64,000 nucleotides of DNA from Tribonema minus (GCA_017506865.1 JAFCMP010000468.1:124001-188000), one strand, 5' to 3'. Positions 13,279 through 24,705 are shown, numbered from the stretch's first letter. Notes: generated by a model not told the origin, from the sequence alone. Numbers and translations: made by a program.

Positions 13279-13534
13279 CCCCCCCCCACACACACCGGTG
13301 CAGGTCTGCGTGAGGGTGGGCGAGCACTACGGCTACACCACCAAGTGCGTGCCCAAGGGGCACCCCGAGAAGTGCTCGCCGAGCGCGTGGGCGCACCCGC
13401 AGCTGCCCGACCCCTGCCAGAACGGCGGCAAGTGCGTCAACCTCAACTACTGGCAGCAGCCGTACAACGCCGCGTACGTGTGCCGCTGCGCCAAGGGGTT
13501 CCACGGGCCGCTGTGCCAGTACAAGGACAAGTGA
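6871..13534 (+). CDS. Secreted cysteine-rich protein with C-terminal EGF-like domain (paralogue 2)
   Basis: I infer six exons: 6871-6964, 8824-8917, 10058-10189, 11451-11583, 12475-12660, 13304-13534. They total 870 nt and encode 289 residues. Residues 1-20 form a signal peptide (MTTSLLSLALVASLLLCG). The mature part has about 30 cysteines. Blocks in order are LDIGCNRGVLTATQLDMG and LCPLLVCCPKKN (about 32-63), CPLCANRANCLKN with SCCPKK (64-106), YKAPPCTMPPADDPC with NARCGVRYVSDD (107-151), GCIGTEFYCKCPEG with RRCERKCKKG (152-213), and an EGF-like domain at about 251-284 (PCQNGGKCV then YVCRCAKGFHGPLC). Intron 5 uses a GC donor (AAAG|GCGAGC) and ends in a 36-nt poly-C tract before the acceptor. 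Exon positions and phases match paralogues 1 and 3. It is divergent from paralogue 1 and convergent with paralogue 3. The role is unknown; a cell-surface or matrix protein is plausible. Confidence 0.86.
7800..7925 (+). repeat. Dispersed repeat family R2, copy 2
   Basis: GGAAACGAATCAAAAGATCG, GAGCTCTAGGTGACAAG, TTCCACCAATAAC and a block ending GGCCACGAGTCAAACAGTG follow in the same order as in the copies at 3692 and, inverted, 45430-45640. It lies in intron 1 of paralogue 2. A shorter copy beginning at the same block lies at 8601-8665. Confidence 0.6.
8499..8533 (+). mobile_element. 5'-truncated retroelement 3' tail (copy 1)
   Basis: The segment TTCGCGCCCTGAGCGAGAAT followed by TAATAAAAAGTAC is also found at 23575-23703, 24742-24876 and, inverted, 41191-41217. 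All copies end at the same AAAAAGTAC but start at different points. That is the pattern of 5'-truncated retroelement insertions. Confidence 0.55.
9648..9711 (+). repeat. (CTCA)n microsatellite
   Basis: About 64 bp of CTCA tetranucleotide with two short interruptions (GTGACA and CTCT). It is in intron 2 of paralogue 2 and needs no coding explanation. Confidence 0.9.
10660..11372 (+). repeat. Array of six exon-4-head echoes upstream of exon 4 (paralogue 2)
   Basis: Each echo contains a TGCAG acceptor-like end followed by decayed versions of the first 20-45 nt of exon 4 (real copy starts GTACAAGGCGCCGCCCTGCA at 11451). Approximate positions are 10660-10700, 10750-10800, 10886-10935, 11041-11090, 11198-11225 and 11323-11372. 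Spacing is about 80-160 bp, and the copies nearest the real exon are the best preserved. A tail echo of exon 3 (TCTCCTGCAGGTGAG) lies at about 10328-10342. Confidence 0.75.
12115..12352 (+). repeat. Two exon-5-head echoes (paralogue 2)
   Basis: Partial copies of the exon 5 start (GGCACGTTGACTTTGCC at about 12131 and GGTACGTCAACTTCGACC at 12293) precede the real exon at 12475 by roughly 345 and 180 bp. They continue through GGCTGC..GGCACC..TTCTAC and then diverge into unrelated sequence beginning CTTGAAG. The second has a good C-rich acceptor. Confidence 0.75.
12390..12429 (+). repeat. (TC)n(CA)n microsatellite
   Basis: A short run of TC repeats followed by CA repeats lies in intron 4 of paralogue 2, about 45 bp before the exon 5 acceptor. 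A related CA run at 12235-12243 precedes the second echo, so the microsatellite belongs to the repeated unit. Confidence 0.85.
13240..13287 (+). repeat. Poly-C tract before a 3' splice site
   Basis: There are 36 consecutive C, one T, then 11 C, ending 16 bp before the CAG acceptor of exon 6 at 13303. It acts as, or near, the polypyrimidine tract of intron 5. The minus-strand paralogues have equivalent G-rich stretches on the plus strand at 559-608 and 15927-15946. Confidence 0.85.
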
Positions 13535-14889
13535 CGACGCTCCTTTCTGGAGTGACGCTCCCTTCTACAGTGGCAGCGCTCGTGCCTTGTATAACCCCCC
13601 CGCCCGCCCCCCCGGACCCTTGAAGGCTGCCGTCAGAGCCTCTGGGGCAACATGGGGGGAGGGACACTTGCATTGTGCTCTGCATTGTGGAGGGTAATGC
13701 ACGTGTCACTGACGAACTGCAACTTGCAGTGCCAAAACAACCAGCTGCCACAGTACTCCCCGCTCCACCCTTATCCCAATCCCTTCCGTAATCGTTCACC
13801 TTGAACCTTGAACCTCCTTGCCCCGATCCCTCCTGTGGTCTTCCACCCTTCCAACCTCCTGATTCCTCCTCTAGATTTCTACTCTTTCGACCTCCTTACC
13901 CCTGTCCTTCCTCTAGTCTTTCACCCTTCCAACCTCCTCGTGGTCGTCACTCCCCCCCCGACTCCCACCCATCCAATCACCTTGTTTCCCACGTTTCCCC
14001 AGTCTGCACTTCCCCGCCCTACAGCAGTGGGCGGGGCGGTGTATCCCTGTACTCCCCTCCTCCTATACCGTATGTGACATGGAAGAAGTGTTCAGAATCG
14101 TAAAGAGGAGATGCCCTGCGCCCCCCACCCGCCCAAGAGGCCTCTGTTTTTCGCATCCCATGCGGCGCGGGTGCAAAGCGCCAGCCTCGAGGATGTTGTT
14201 AGTACAGCATGTAGCAGTGGCAGTTGACGCATGCGTCTGCAAGCATGCAGTGGCGGCAGCGGTGACGTCATGACGCCAAGTTGAAGTTGAAGCCTTGAAG
14301 AGCCAAGCAGGTGCCCGCGGACGCTGCGAGAGACCCCCCTTGCAAATTCAATGTTGATGTAGATACCAGTGCCTTTGTGTCATGACCAGGTTTTATTGCC
14401 TGTCCTGCATGATGAGTTACCGCGTGACTCCAAGTCGGCATGTGGCAGCACGACATGTGAGCTGTACTCTCCGTTGTTGCAATAACATGTCACTGAGGGC
14501 GCAGCAGAGCCTAGTTGCATTGTGCGTGCTTGCTTCACAAACGACTCTTCAAATGTAAAGCTCGCACATCCAACATCATTGCGCTTGGATCCTTGTGCAA
14601 CATGATTCAGCACGCTGCATGACCCACTTGTGTGGCATCTCTGCTGATGCACCAGCGGCTGGCAAAGTGCTTCAGATGCACATGAAGTTGAAGTATTGGC
14701 TGCAAGTGCACATTGCTCAGCAATCCCCAAGCGGAGTGTTAATTTCACTGGTGCTTCATCTGCACGCCCTTGAGGGGCGGAACTCCCATCTGATGTGATT
14801 TCCAGCATGCAACATGTGCAGCATACATGCATGCCTGGGACAGTGCGGCCAAGTGTGCTCGAAAATGGGCTCGAAATGTATGTCAAAGG

Positions 14890-15003
14890 AGCTTTGCCCG
14901 CAAGGCTCCGCGATCATGCCATCATGGAAGCACTCGCTTCGGACGCTCTGCTGCACCGCAGAACTACAGAGTTGACGCCAACAGTACTTGTGCCAAAGTC
15001 ATC
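14890..15003 (-). pseudogene. Decayed copy of the EGF-family exon 1
   Basis: Read on the minus strand, this contains blocks matching exon 1 of paralogue 1: CTGTTGGCGTCAACT, a TGCGGTGCAGCAGAG block, GAGTGCTTCCATGATGGC and CGGAGCCTTGCGGGC. A TAG stop interrupts the signal-peptide frame and several indels are present. No downstream exons follow in the same orientation before paralogue 2. It is probably the remnant of a fourth family member or of a local duplication. Confidence 0.5.
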
Positions 15004-15599
15004 ACAGCCTTCATCTGCTGCTGTTGCGGGCCAGCAGTTGGTGTAAACAGGCAATAGCAAAGTGAAAGATTCCTACAGTACTAAGGTTCCTACGGTAAAG
15101 ATTTCCTTTCCTTAAAACGACAACCACACTCCTGAGATTGTGCTATAGCAAGAGTGATTGTATGGTGCAGGCAATGCAGTGATATGCAGTGTGCACCCGT
15201 GCGCAAACTTGAGGCACGCTATCTGGCACAAGGAAGTCGGGATGACGAAAGCAGCTAGAGCTCCATGCGAGGATGCAAGCCAAAAGCAGCAAGGCGCCAA
15301 GCAGGAAGAGAACCCAGGCTGTAGGACCATGTGAGAAGAAGCGAATTGATTGATTTGAGATAATTGGGCAAGCGAAGCCCTGAGAAGGAACGTGCTCAGG
15401 AAAGCAACATGGAGAGACCGGGAAATATCGGGAAAATCGGTTTGTCTCGATAAAATGCTGTGATCCTGCTCTGTAATCTAGCCAGTCAGGCCCTGCATGG
15501 TCGTGACCAACAGCTGCAGACTCAGGAGAGCCTGCTAGTCTGACAGGAGAACGTAACCCCCCCCACCTCCCCCTTCCCAGCGATGTCGCCTCTGCCAGC

Positions 15600-15602
<3 letters not shown>

Positions 15603-15674
<72 letters not shown>

Positions 15675-15676
15675 GC
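15603..15676. repeat. (GT)n microsatellite
   Basis: About 57 bp of perfect GT repeat followed by GC/GT-mixed repeat to 15676. It lies 44 bp beyond the stop codon of paralogue 3, so it is likely in or near that gene's 3' untranslated region. Confidence 0.9.
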
Positions 15677-15719
15677 ATGCAGAGCCTGTGGAGCGTCACC
15701 TCAAACAGGAGCGTCAACA

Positions 15720-17204
15720 TCACTTGTCCTTGAACTGGCACAGCGCCCCGTGGAACCCCTTGGCGCAGCGGCACACGTACGCGCCATACTGATCCTGCTG
15801 GTACTCATTGAGGTTGACGCACCTGCCGCCGTTCTGGCAGGGGTTCAGCGTGCACTTCTTGGGGTGCCCCTTGGGCAGGCACCGAGTCTTGAAGCCGTAG
15901 CGCTCGGCGACCCTCACGCAGACCTGCGGGGGGGGGGGAGGGGGGGTAGTAGGAGTTTCCGTGAGAGGGACGTCAGAAAGATGGCACAGTGCCCGAATCA
16001 TTGGGGTGCCCCTCTGGCAGGCACAGAGTCTTGAAGCCAAAGCGCTCGGCGACCCTCATGCAGACCTGCGGAGAGGGGGGGAGGGCAATGGAGAGTTAGT
16101 TTGCAAGGGGGGGAGGGGGGGGGGAGGGGAGATTGCATTAGAGGTGGCATAAAAATTACGTCAGATATTTAACACAGTGAAAGTTTAACGCGGGGCATTC
16201 ATACGTACGGATAGTTGACGCAGTGAGAGTTTCGCACGGGGTGTGTTCGTGCGTACGGAGCGCCTTGGTCGTGCGGATTGCAAGCGGCGGGGTTAGGTCA
16301 CTAGTACAAGTGTTGGTAAGTCCGTATTGTGTAGATCCATGTGCATTTACAGGTAGTTGACAGATACTTCAAAGAAGTATCATACTTGAGTATGACTGAT
16401 CAGTGAACACCCATACCAATGTATGCACCATAGTGCAACGTGTCGCAGTGATCAGTAATAGGGCCGCATATCCCAAGCGCTATGCCTAGATGGAACACCC
16501 AAGTCAACCTTGACGGTGTGGCAAACCCGTACATGTGGGCCGTTTCAGGCTCCAAGCATGGATTAAGAAGAAGTACAAGGAGGGCGCACTCTTTGCGTCT
16601 GATGACACACGTGGCGGCGTCCACAGGGGGCGGACAGATGGAGGATGTAGTGGTGAGAGGGTTCATTTTTTGACGTCGTGTAGAATTGATAGTTGGCGCG
16701 CATCAAGACACCATGTCACAACGCAGACTTGAGTATGTAGATTCATAAATAATGGCAAAATTAACTTCCACAATCTGGGCTGCTTCGTGTCCTAAGTGAG
16801 GGGGAAAACTTACAAAAGGGGGGGGCACACGTCAGATGCGCAGGCACGCAGCCCCCTGTACGTCAACAGCAGCAGCGCCCCATTTGCATACACGGCGAGG
16901 CGGCGTGACGCGCGATGAGAAACGCGCAAAACTGCACAGCAACTTCAACTGCGCCACTTCGTCTCCTGACCTGGTTGCGCGCGCAGCAGATGTCGTTCGG
17001 CGTGAAGCCCTTGGAGTGGTACGAGATGACCTCGTAGCCGCACGCCGTCTGCCCCTTCTTGCACTTCCTCTCGCAGCGCCGCCCGGTGAAGCCCGCGGGG
17101 CACGCGCAGTAGGACTCGGTGCCGATGCAGCCGTTGTCGGTGGAAGTTGTCGTGCCCTGGAGAGGGATTGAGAGCAGCAACGAGGGGTGCATCGGGGTCA
17201 TGGT

Positions 17205-17237
<33 letters not shown>

Positions 17238-20200
17238 CAATGGAAGAACAATTCAAACGGCAGGGTCAGTGCGTACTTCAAGCAGTAGGACTCGGCGCCG
17301 ATGCAGCCATTGTCGGTGGAAGTTGAAGTACCCTGGATGGCAAGTGAGAGCAGCATTGAAGTGGTGCATGGGGTTCGTGGGGTGGGTGGGTGGGCGAGGG
17401 AGACGCAGATGGCAGAGCGATTCAAGCAGCGGGGTCACGGCGTACCTAACAGCGACCTTCTAGGAGTAGGACTCAGCATGATGCAGCCTCGAGCCCCGCT
17501 GAGCCCTGGCTTGTTTGCAACGCAAGCAGCGCCTTGCCCCCCTCTCTCCTCCTCGCCCCAGTGCCACACATTGGCGCATCGCACGCAGAGGAGCGTCCCG
17601 CGCAGGGCCCCTGCACCACACCGAGATCCCCTCTGACTCATTGAGAGCAGTACAGCAAAGACTCGACCGCCCAAGGCCGGCGCCGCGCCTGCACTTGGCC
17701 GGGAGCGTAGTACACCAGAGCGCACAATGGAACTAGAACAGGCAAAAGACGGCCATGGTGCAGCACACACCGGCAGTACACGTTTTACATGAGCACGAAG
17801 TGGCGTACCTGCACGTAGCTGGGGTCGTCGCTGATGTAGCGCACGCCGCAGCGCGCGTCCTGCCGGCACATTGACGCTTGCGTGCCGACGCATGGATCGT
17901 CCGCGGGCGGCATGGTGCAGGGCGGCGCCTTGTACCTGCAGCAGCAACAGCAGTGCTCAGTGTCAGTGTTCAGGGCCTCAAAAAGCGTTCCATCTTCGAA
18001 GTTCAACTGGGCTTTAATGCCTGTCGTCTGCAGGCGACGTGGTGCAAGGCGGCGCCTAGTACCTGCGCAGCGTCAGCGCTCGCGCAGTCAGCGTCACTCT
18101 CGACATTGCGTGTAAGCCGAACAAGTTTGCGGGGAAAACATACTTCTTACATGTATATCGGTTGCGGGCGGCACGGTGCAGGGCAGCGCCTTGTACCTGC
18201 AGCATCAGCGCCCAGCAAGCCGTTGCCACCACGCAGTCAGCAGGGCTGTGGCACTGCGCCGCCCGCATGGCGCTGCTTTGCGCGTGAGGCACGTGCATTG
18301 CACGCTTTGGTTGTGGTGCGAAGGCGCGCGGGGCGGGGCGGGTCTGGTTTCTGTAACGCCCTGCTATCGGTATGCAAGTGTGAGTGGGAATACTTTCAAC
18401 GCATGCTGACGCGCAAGATCAGCGCAAAGTGCAGTCAACGATCAGAGTACTTGCAGGCGCTGAGCATCATCATGCGTCGGGCAGGGTGCCTTAGAGTCGA
18501 TGGCGCCGCGTTTTGATGAGGACGCAGTTGAGAGTTCTTCGGACGTCACTTGGCGGTGCTCTGCCGCTGCATGGTTCAGCACCGTACAACTCATTCACGC
18601 GCGAAACACGTGCTGTGCCACAGTGAATGTGATTGCACATGTGCTGCACCCAGGCCGCCTGAGGCGCGTCAAGTGCGTTGATTTGAGGCATGCAGCATGC
18701 GGTCCATGCGCACGGACACCCACTTGCAGGCGACTTCCAACACAAAGTCTTGCATACAGTATGCGCAACACGACGGCTACCCAAACATGGAGCGCGAAGC
18801 GGACGCTAATTGTTGCTCCTTATCACCTGTAGGAAACCTGGGAGCGGGACCAGAAGCCCACTTCAAGCGCGCTGCGGCGCATGTACCGTACAGTGATGGT
18901 GAATATAACTGACATACCTATGGTATGCGCAATACGCACTTGCCCGAATGCGTATAGTTGCTGATAGTTGCTTGTAATTTTGTTTACCTGCACGAGACCT
19001 CGATGTCGGACAGGCCCGTGTCGATGTGCAGCAGCGTGGTCGCGATGTCTTGCTTCGGGCAGCACGACGGGTCGTCTGCGTGCTTGAGGCAGTTGGCGCG
19101 GTCCGCGCACAGTGGGCAGCTGCAGCAGCCAAGTGTATACCAGAAAATGATGGGGTATTAGGAGGCGGCGCCGACACCCGACTCTCCAAGGCGCGCGCTG
19201 GAGGCAACAGCTTCGTCATACCACGGGCCTGGAATACTTATGTTGAGTCCAACACCTGTCGTGCGCTGTGTCACAAGCGACTTTATTTTTAGTTTTGATA
19301 CATTTTGTCTGCTGTTGAATTGGTGGGCCGCAGGTCCTAAGAGACCGTCCTGTAAAGCAGGTCGATATATAAAGCTTCAAAGCAACCGTGGCAATGGCAG
19401 CGATGCGGTCAGTAGTGACACCATGTGCACTTCAGCACATGAATGGTGCAGATGGCAGCCAAGGGCAGTCACACCTACAACAGCAATACAACCTCGTGGT
19501 ACAATCTGCAACGTGGCAGTTGCTGCCATTCAACAGAGCAGCCGGTAGGCAGCTGCTCCACAGCAGTGCACAGCATGCCCGACTATCATGCAGCGCAGAA
19601 GATCTGCCCTGCACTGACTCACCCCCCCCTTGTCAATGAACGTATGCTGTCGTGCCCAATGAGTGCTGCGCGAACTTGTGGAGCATGGCGCACACTTGAG
19701 TCACTCTTGGAGGGGGCGCGAGTGACTCACTTTTTGGGGCAGCAGACCAGCATCGGGCACAGCCCGGCACCCATGTCAAGCTGCGTCACGGTTAGCACAC
19801 CCTTGTTGCAGCCAATGTCCAGCCCTGCGGCGGTTCACGACAAGAGGCCCGGGGGAGTGTGTGCGTGGGGGGGGGGGAGGGGGAGATGCATGAAATACTG
19901 CATAGAAGTAATTAGATGGACTGCTTCACCGGCCCGGGGTCGGCTCTTGGCTGAGAGTGTCACGCACCACGGGGGGGGGCTATGACCTGCTTAAGTGGAG
20001 AGGAAATTCCTTAAGTGTCACAGTGAGTGTGTGTGTGTGTGCTGGGGGGGGGAGGGGGGGAGGCAAACAGTCACAGTTGATGAGCTGCGCAACCGGCCTG
20101 AAGACAGCTTTTGGCTGACATTGTGGGGATGATAACGTGGTCAAGTGGACAGTAACAAGCATCGGCTGTCACTGAGGGCTTCTGCATTCAATTGAAGTTC

Positions 20201-22072
20201 TGAAACGTGACGGCCTGATAGCGCAACTTTAGCTCTTGACCTCATGTGAGGGCCCGCACGCACGCATGCTGTGGCATGTGGCATCAGTAGCGTCCACGTG
20301 CCATCATGACATGAAGAGTGCTCCAGTTCTGCACCGGTGCCTGGCCGCAAAACAATGTGAGCCAGCGGCCCTGCGCTGTGCGCTCATTGTCAGGAAAACC
20401 CCCACTGAGGACGCGCTGTGTGAAAGCCAACTCGACAGCACGCAATTCACTTTGTGAGTGACAGGCAGTAAGTTGACTCTTGACAGATTGAATGTGCAGC
20501 TTACGAGACTGAGTAGTGTCAACCTGGGGCTGAAATTATGTCATATTGCCCTGGCATGCAGTAACATGGCCGCAGCTGGCACAGCGGCAATTGTGCTGAA
20601 TGCATTGTTATGTTCAAAATCTGCCGCAAGGACGCACACAATGTAACATGGTCGTGTTCAAGTTTCTGCAACATGTTGCCATCAGTTCCAGCTCGTGCCG
20701 CACTATATGATAGGTGCGTCAGCGTCAGTTTGTCAGTGAGTACTACTTAGTAACAATGAAAGAAGGTCCAAGTTGCGCACAGCCGCCGTGGCCCGGGGCA
20801 ATACATGGCATGCATGGCCCATTGGATGCCCGGCCATTGCCTCCTCAGTTCAACATTCAATTTGAATGGAGAAGTCTTAGAACCGCATTCAAGTCGACTG
20901 ATTCAGAACCCGGTCCGGATCTTTTGTGGCCACCACAACGCGCTCCGTTGCGCAGCCTGAGCCCCCCAACCTACTAATAGTACGCCTTCGGCTTCATCTC
21001 ATCTCGTGCTCAAAGCTCACCGTGCTCCAGTGATTCAAAATTTATGTCACTCACTGGCCGGGATGTCGGTAACTCAACGACAGACTGAGTCTCCGAGAGT
21101 CTGAGTGGCTGCGACATGGGACCCATTGGGGAGACTGCATAAAGAAGTATCTTGTTTCAAGTTGAATTGCAAGAGCAGGACGTGGCTTCAAAGTTTGGAG
21201 AAGAGGACCTACTGTAAGTTTAAAAAACGCTTCTGAATTGGCCAACTTGAAGTCTGCTAACCCTGCCAGCGGTCGCTGCTGCATTATTACATGATGTTGA
21301 CTCAGAGGTTATGATGTGACTGATTGTGTTGAGATTGTTCAGGATTGCATAGTGACTCAGCACGGGAGCCCCATTTCAAACTTCATGTTGGAGTTGAACT
21401 TCAAGAAGATCACTAGCAGGAGTCATCTTCGTAACTGAGATTGAAAATATGCCCCAAGTCCGACAGAGTCTGAAAGTCACACTGGTGTGCTCTTCACGTC
21501 ATCATTTGATCTTCAGTCAGATGTAAAGACAACTTGAACCTGACTCAGAGTTGAGTCCGAGCTCCTACAACTGCCTCTGCACTGGCCTCATTTTGTGGCT
21601 TTGTGTGTGTGCAAGAGCACCAGTTGAGGCACTTGGAGGTGTGTGTGGGGATGCATGCTGCAGGATCCGCAAGCCGGTGTTCGGTTTATCGATGACTGAT
21701 TCATTGCTGGTGCAAAAGATACCAGGCAGCCAGATCCTGAATTCATTGACCCATTAATCAGGGACAATATGCACAAGTCTCGCATGGTGAAGATGATGTA
21801 CAAAGTGAGATACAACGGAAGTCTCGTAAAAACAGGTGCTAGTACCAGCATGCAAATCATATGATACCTTCAACAGCATTCAACGCCAGGTCTCCCTTCA
21901 GCGCTTACAATACTTCTCGCCACGATTAAAATGATTGCCTGCAATTTTGCCGCTTACCTGCTGCTGCCTCCGCAAGGCTCTGGGATGGCAGCACTCGCTC
22001 AGGAGGCTCTATTGCGCCGCACAGCAGCAAAGGCGCCAGCATCAGCGCCAGGGACATCAGGCTCGTCTGCAT
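15720..22072 (-). CDS. Secreted cysteine-rich protein with C-terminal EGF-like domain (paralogue 3)
   Basis: I infer six minus-strand exons: 22072-21958, 19824-19731, 19119-18988, 17935-17809, 17156-16971, 15923-15720. They total 858 nt and give 285 residues. The signal peptide is MQTSLMSLALMLAPLLLCG. It is followed by EPPERVLPSQSLAEAA, which is shared with paralogue 1. The cysteine blocks are the same as in the other two genes (LDIGCNKGVLTVTQLDMG, LCPMLVCCPKK, DDPSCCPK, CGVRYISDDPSYVQ, CACPAGFTGRRCERKC) and the protein ends in an EGF-like domain (NPCQNGGRCVNLNEY then YVCRCAKGFHGALC). The last exon is 27 nt shorter than in the paralogues, with the loss in the linker before the EGF cysteines. 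Phases match the paralogues. Introns contain head echoes of exons 4, 5 and 6. It converges on paralogue 2. Function is unknown beyond being secreted and disulfide-rich. Confidence 0.84.
16010..18205 (-). repeat. Exon-head echoes of exons 6, 5 and 4 in paralogue 3 introns
   Basis: Partial copies lie at about 16010-16072 (exon 6 head, VCMRVAERFGFKT), 17282-17335 (exon 5 head, TSTSTDNGCIGAESYC), and 18025-18065 and 18160-18200 (exon 4 head). Each has an acceptor-like CAG or TAG at the right place and stops matching after 40-65 nt. A GA/GT microsatellite at 17203-17237 sits between the exon 5 echo and exon 5. Confidence 0.72.
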
Positions 22073-23574
22073 GCTGCACAAGCCGAAATATAGTTTGTGT
22101 ATACAGTATTCAGTATTGCTGCTGCATCAGAAAATTAAGTGAGGAATTTCTGAACCACACAGGCGGGACCAGTAGAGACCCTCACTCTACTTCCGTTTTT
22201 ACCGAGTAAAGTAAACGACATTGGCCCGACGGCCGGGTGCCCTGCACCATTTAGCACTTACGTATTCATGGAAGCGAAGCGGGTTCGAAGCGCCCAAAGG
22301 CAAGCGGGTTCGATGCGTAGCGATGCGTTCCCCCATGTGACCGGGCTTTTTCGGCGTAATTCAAACTTGAAGTATTTTCAGGGTACTTTTGGTGAGTACA
22401 CACATGTGCGAGGTGGCTGAAATGACGTAGGTGATGATATTGCTGATGAGAGCAGCAGTGTGCGCTGCCTTCATCAGCGGTAGCATGAGCCACTCACTAG
22501 CAGTGTGTTTGGAGCACCTTGATTTGATGAACATGTGTGTGTATCACCGGGATAACGTAGATGATGCTATTGCTGATGAGCGTGGCAGTATCTAGGCTCA
22601 GCTAGTAGGTTGCCCTCATCAGCGACAGCATCAGCCACTTCAGCAGTGTGTTTGGAGCAGCACCGATCCAGGGCCTGTGTAAGTGCGGCAAAGCAGACGA
22701 CGTGTACTGTAAGGGGATCAACGGACACAAATCTGCACTATACACAGGTAGCGGCACCCTTACCCAATATTTCACGGTACTTACAGGCTGCACGCGCGAG
22801 CGATCCGAGAGCTGTTGTCAGGTCGGTCTGCCTTGAAAACCTTGCAACGCGATCGGCTGTGGTGCCATGCTGTAGGCGCGGCGGTGGTTAAGAGAGGTGC
22901 ACAAGAGCCCTATTTAGACTGTGCGAAGGTTCGAACTACTAGTATTACGTCACTCCCTCGGTCGACAAGCTTACAAGCTGCGGGCAGCGCTGATGATCGA
23001 TCTGCGCGAAGTTGCCGCCAGCGCTGGCCGATGCGGCGCCACTGCCGCTGTTTTGGTGTGACCAGGGTGCTGCTCATAGGCCTGCAAAAAGACTGCCCAA
23101 AACGACACGCCATTTTTCGCAAGAGCTGAAAGTGCTTCGCATTGCTGCACGCGCGCTAGCTCCATTCTTGAAGCTCTCCCTGCTGCAACGTCAGACATCT
23201 CACTCAGTGTGTGTCAGGCGCAAGCCCGTGGTAGCGAAACGCCCGAAACCCACCACCAGCACCACTCAACACTTCACCAATGACGCCACCGCACGGCAGG
23301 GTGAGACACTACCTGTGCCGCCTATGCGGCAGAGCGTGCCTGTGCACCTGCCGTGGCGGCGCCAGTCAGCGCGCGGAATGCACTCGCGTCCTCAGCCGTA
23401 TACGCATCGCTCGCCGATGATGGTTACAAGGGCAGTAACGGCAGGAGCTCGGAGGGGGGGAAGGGGGGGGGAACCGCGGGTTTGATTGGGCCAGCTGTTG
23501 CGCTGTAACGCATCTAATTGCATGTGTGTTTGTGGACGACAGGCGCTGCAATTGTGTACTTCAAGTACACCATA

Positions 23575-23703
23575 GCAGCGGCGGCATTTGAGTGGTTGTC
23601 GTTACGACACTTTCGGACTGTCATACCACATGTAGATTCCGTACAGCTAGATGCCAATCATCTGGGCTTTTTCGCGCCCTGAGCGAGAATTAATAAAAAG
23701 TAC
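23575..23703 (+). mobile_element. Retroelement 3' tail (copy 2)
   Basis: About 130 bp matches 24742-24876 closely: GAGTGGTTGTCGTT, GACACTTTC, ATGTAGATTCCG, CATCTGGGCTTTTTCGCGCC and the terminal AATTAATAAAAAGTAC. No coding sequence precedes this copy, consistent with a 5'-truncated insertion. Confidence 0.6.
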
Positions 23704-24102
23704 ACCATGCCTTGAGCATATCCCCAAGATTGTGTGCAAGTGACAAACACATTGTGATGGTCAGGTTCTTTGAAGTAAAGCACAATTGCGCTTGCCCCTC
23801 CGGTGGGAGGATGCATGTATTGTTGACAGAAATCATCTGATGCTGTTGTGATGCAGGTGATGACGATGCAACGCATTTTGATATTGTTGTACGCCCAGGT
23901 GTTGTCAATGCAACGCATCTCGGTGCCCGGTTAGGTATTGTCGACGCAATGCATCTCGGTACCTTGATCTAGTTGTTTTGTACAGGTTTCTCGGTACATG
24001 GAGATTTCCGTGAACCGCTCATTCCCTTTTGAAAAAAAAGGGGGTCAACAAGGAACTCCATAAACACCACACCTACCTACCTTTGGTTCTATGCACGGCT
24101 GT

Positions 24103-24705
24103 GTCAAGCGCCACGCATCAAGGCGCACAACACCATCGTTAATAATAGCGTCAAGAGGGCCACACAGCGCATCCTGCGGCAATACCTCAGAACGGGACTG
24201 GTGGACGAGGACTATACGCCGTTTCTGGGATCCACCGGGCCGCCGGGGAGTCGCAGGATGGACATCACGCTGCCTGCCGACGCCTTCCCGGTGGCCGGCT
24301 ACGACGACCCGACACGTCACTTACCGCTTATGGTGGACATCACCTGCTTCGAGGCATAGGTGGCGTCGCGGGCGCAGAAGACTGCAGCAGACCCCGAGCG
24401 TTGCTGCCGCGACCAAGAGGCCGCCAAAAGTACCCACAATTCTGGTCATTATGATCAGAATTGCTGCACTCTTGCCACTTTGGCAGTCGGGTCAGTCGGC
24501 AGCATCGGGGAGCAGGGGCGGAAGGCTGCTGGAGGCTGTGGCGACGGAGTATGCCAGCAGAATGTCAGTGCCCGGAGGAGCGCGCCCTAAAGCTCTTAAG
24601 GGCATCGCCCTGGCGCGCTTACGCTCGGCACTGTCAACGCTCCACATGGCGTACTCTGGCCGTGTCATGACACACATGGCAGAACCGGGGGGGGCGGGCA
24701 CATAG
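24103..24705 (+). pseudogene. Decayed C-terminal end of a reverse-transcriptase-type retroelement ORF
   Basis: One frame reads through KAHNTIVNNSVKRATQRILR, then LVDEDYTPFLGSTG, RRMDITLPADAF and LPLMVDITCFEA before a stop at 24357-24359. After a frameshift it resumes as VGSIGEQGRKAAGG and, in another frame, LLEAVATEYASRM with RPKALKGIALARLRSALS. A basic H/K-N-x-V block, a hydrophobic D-I/V-T block and a terminal G-x-x-G-x-x-G/A-x-x-L-L block resemble the C-terminal region after the reverse transcriptase in many algal and invertebrate retroelements. At least two frame breaks are present. The repeat at 24742 directly follows and looks like its 3' untranslated tail. The family call rests on pattern memory only. 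Confidence 0.4.

Larger units (their letters stand above)
13535..15719. other. Intergenic region between convergent paralogues 2 and 3
   Basis: The region holds the 3' flanks of both genes. At about 13800-13960 there is a pyrimidine-rich tandem repeat of units near 40-50 bp beginning CCTCCTT. A decayed exon 1 copy lies at 14890-15003 and a long TG repeat at 15603-15676. I recognise no other gene. The longest open frames (around 14380-14886 minus) show no family resemblance. Confidence 0.5.

Noticed and set aside
16009-16072. A second last exon for paralogue 3 (alternative C terminus)
   Set aside because: Only the first ~60 nt match and the frame then leaves the EGF domain, so it fits the echo pattern better than a real exon.
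22270-22340. tRNA-like GGTTCGA motifs
   Set aside because: Two B-box-like matches are present but no cloverleaf with acceptor stem and anticodon arm can be folded around them.
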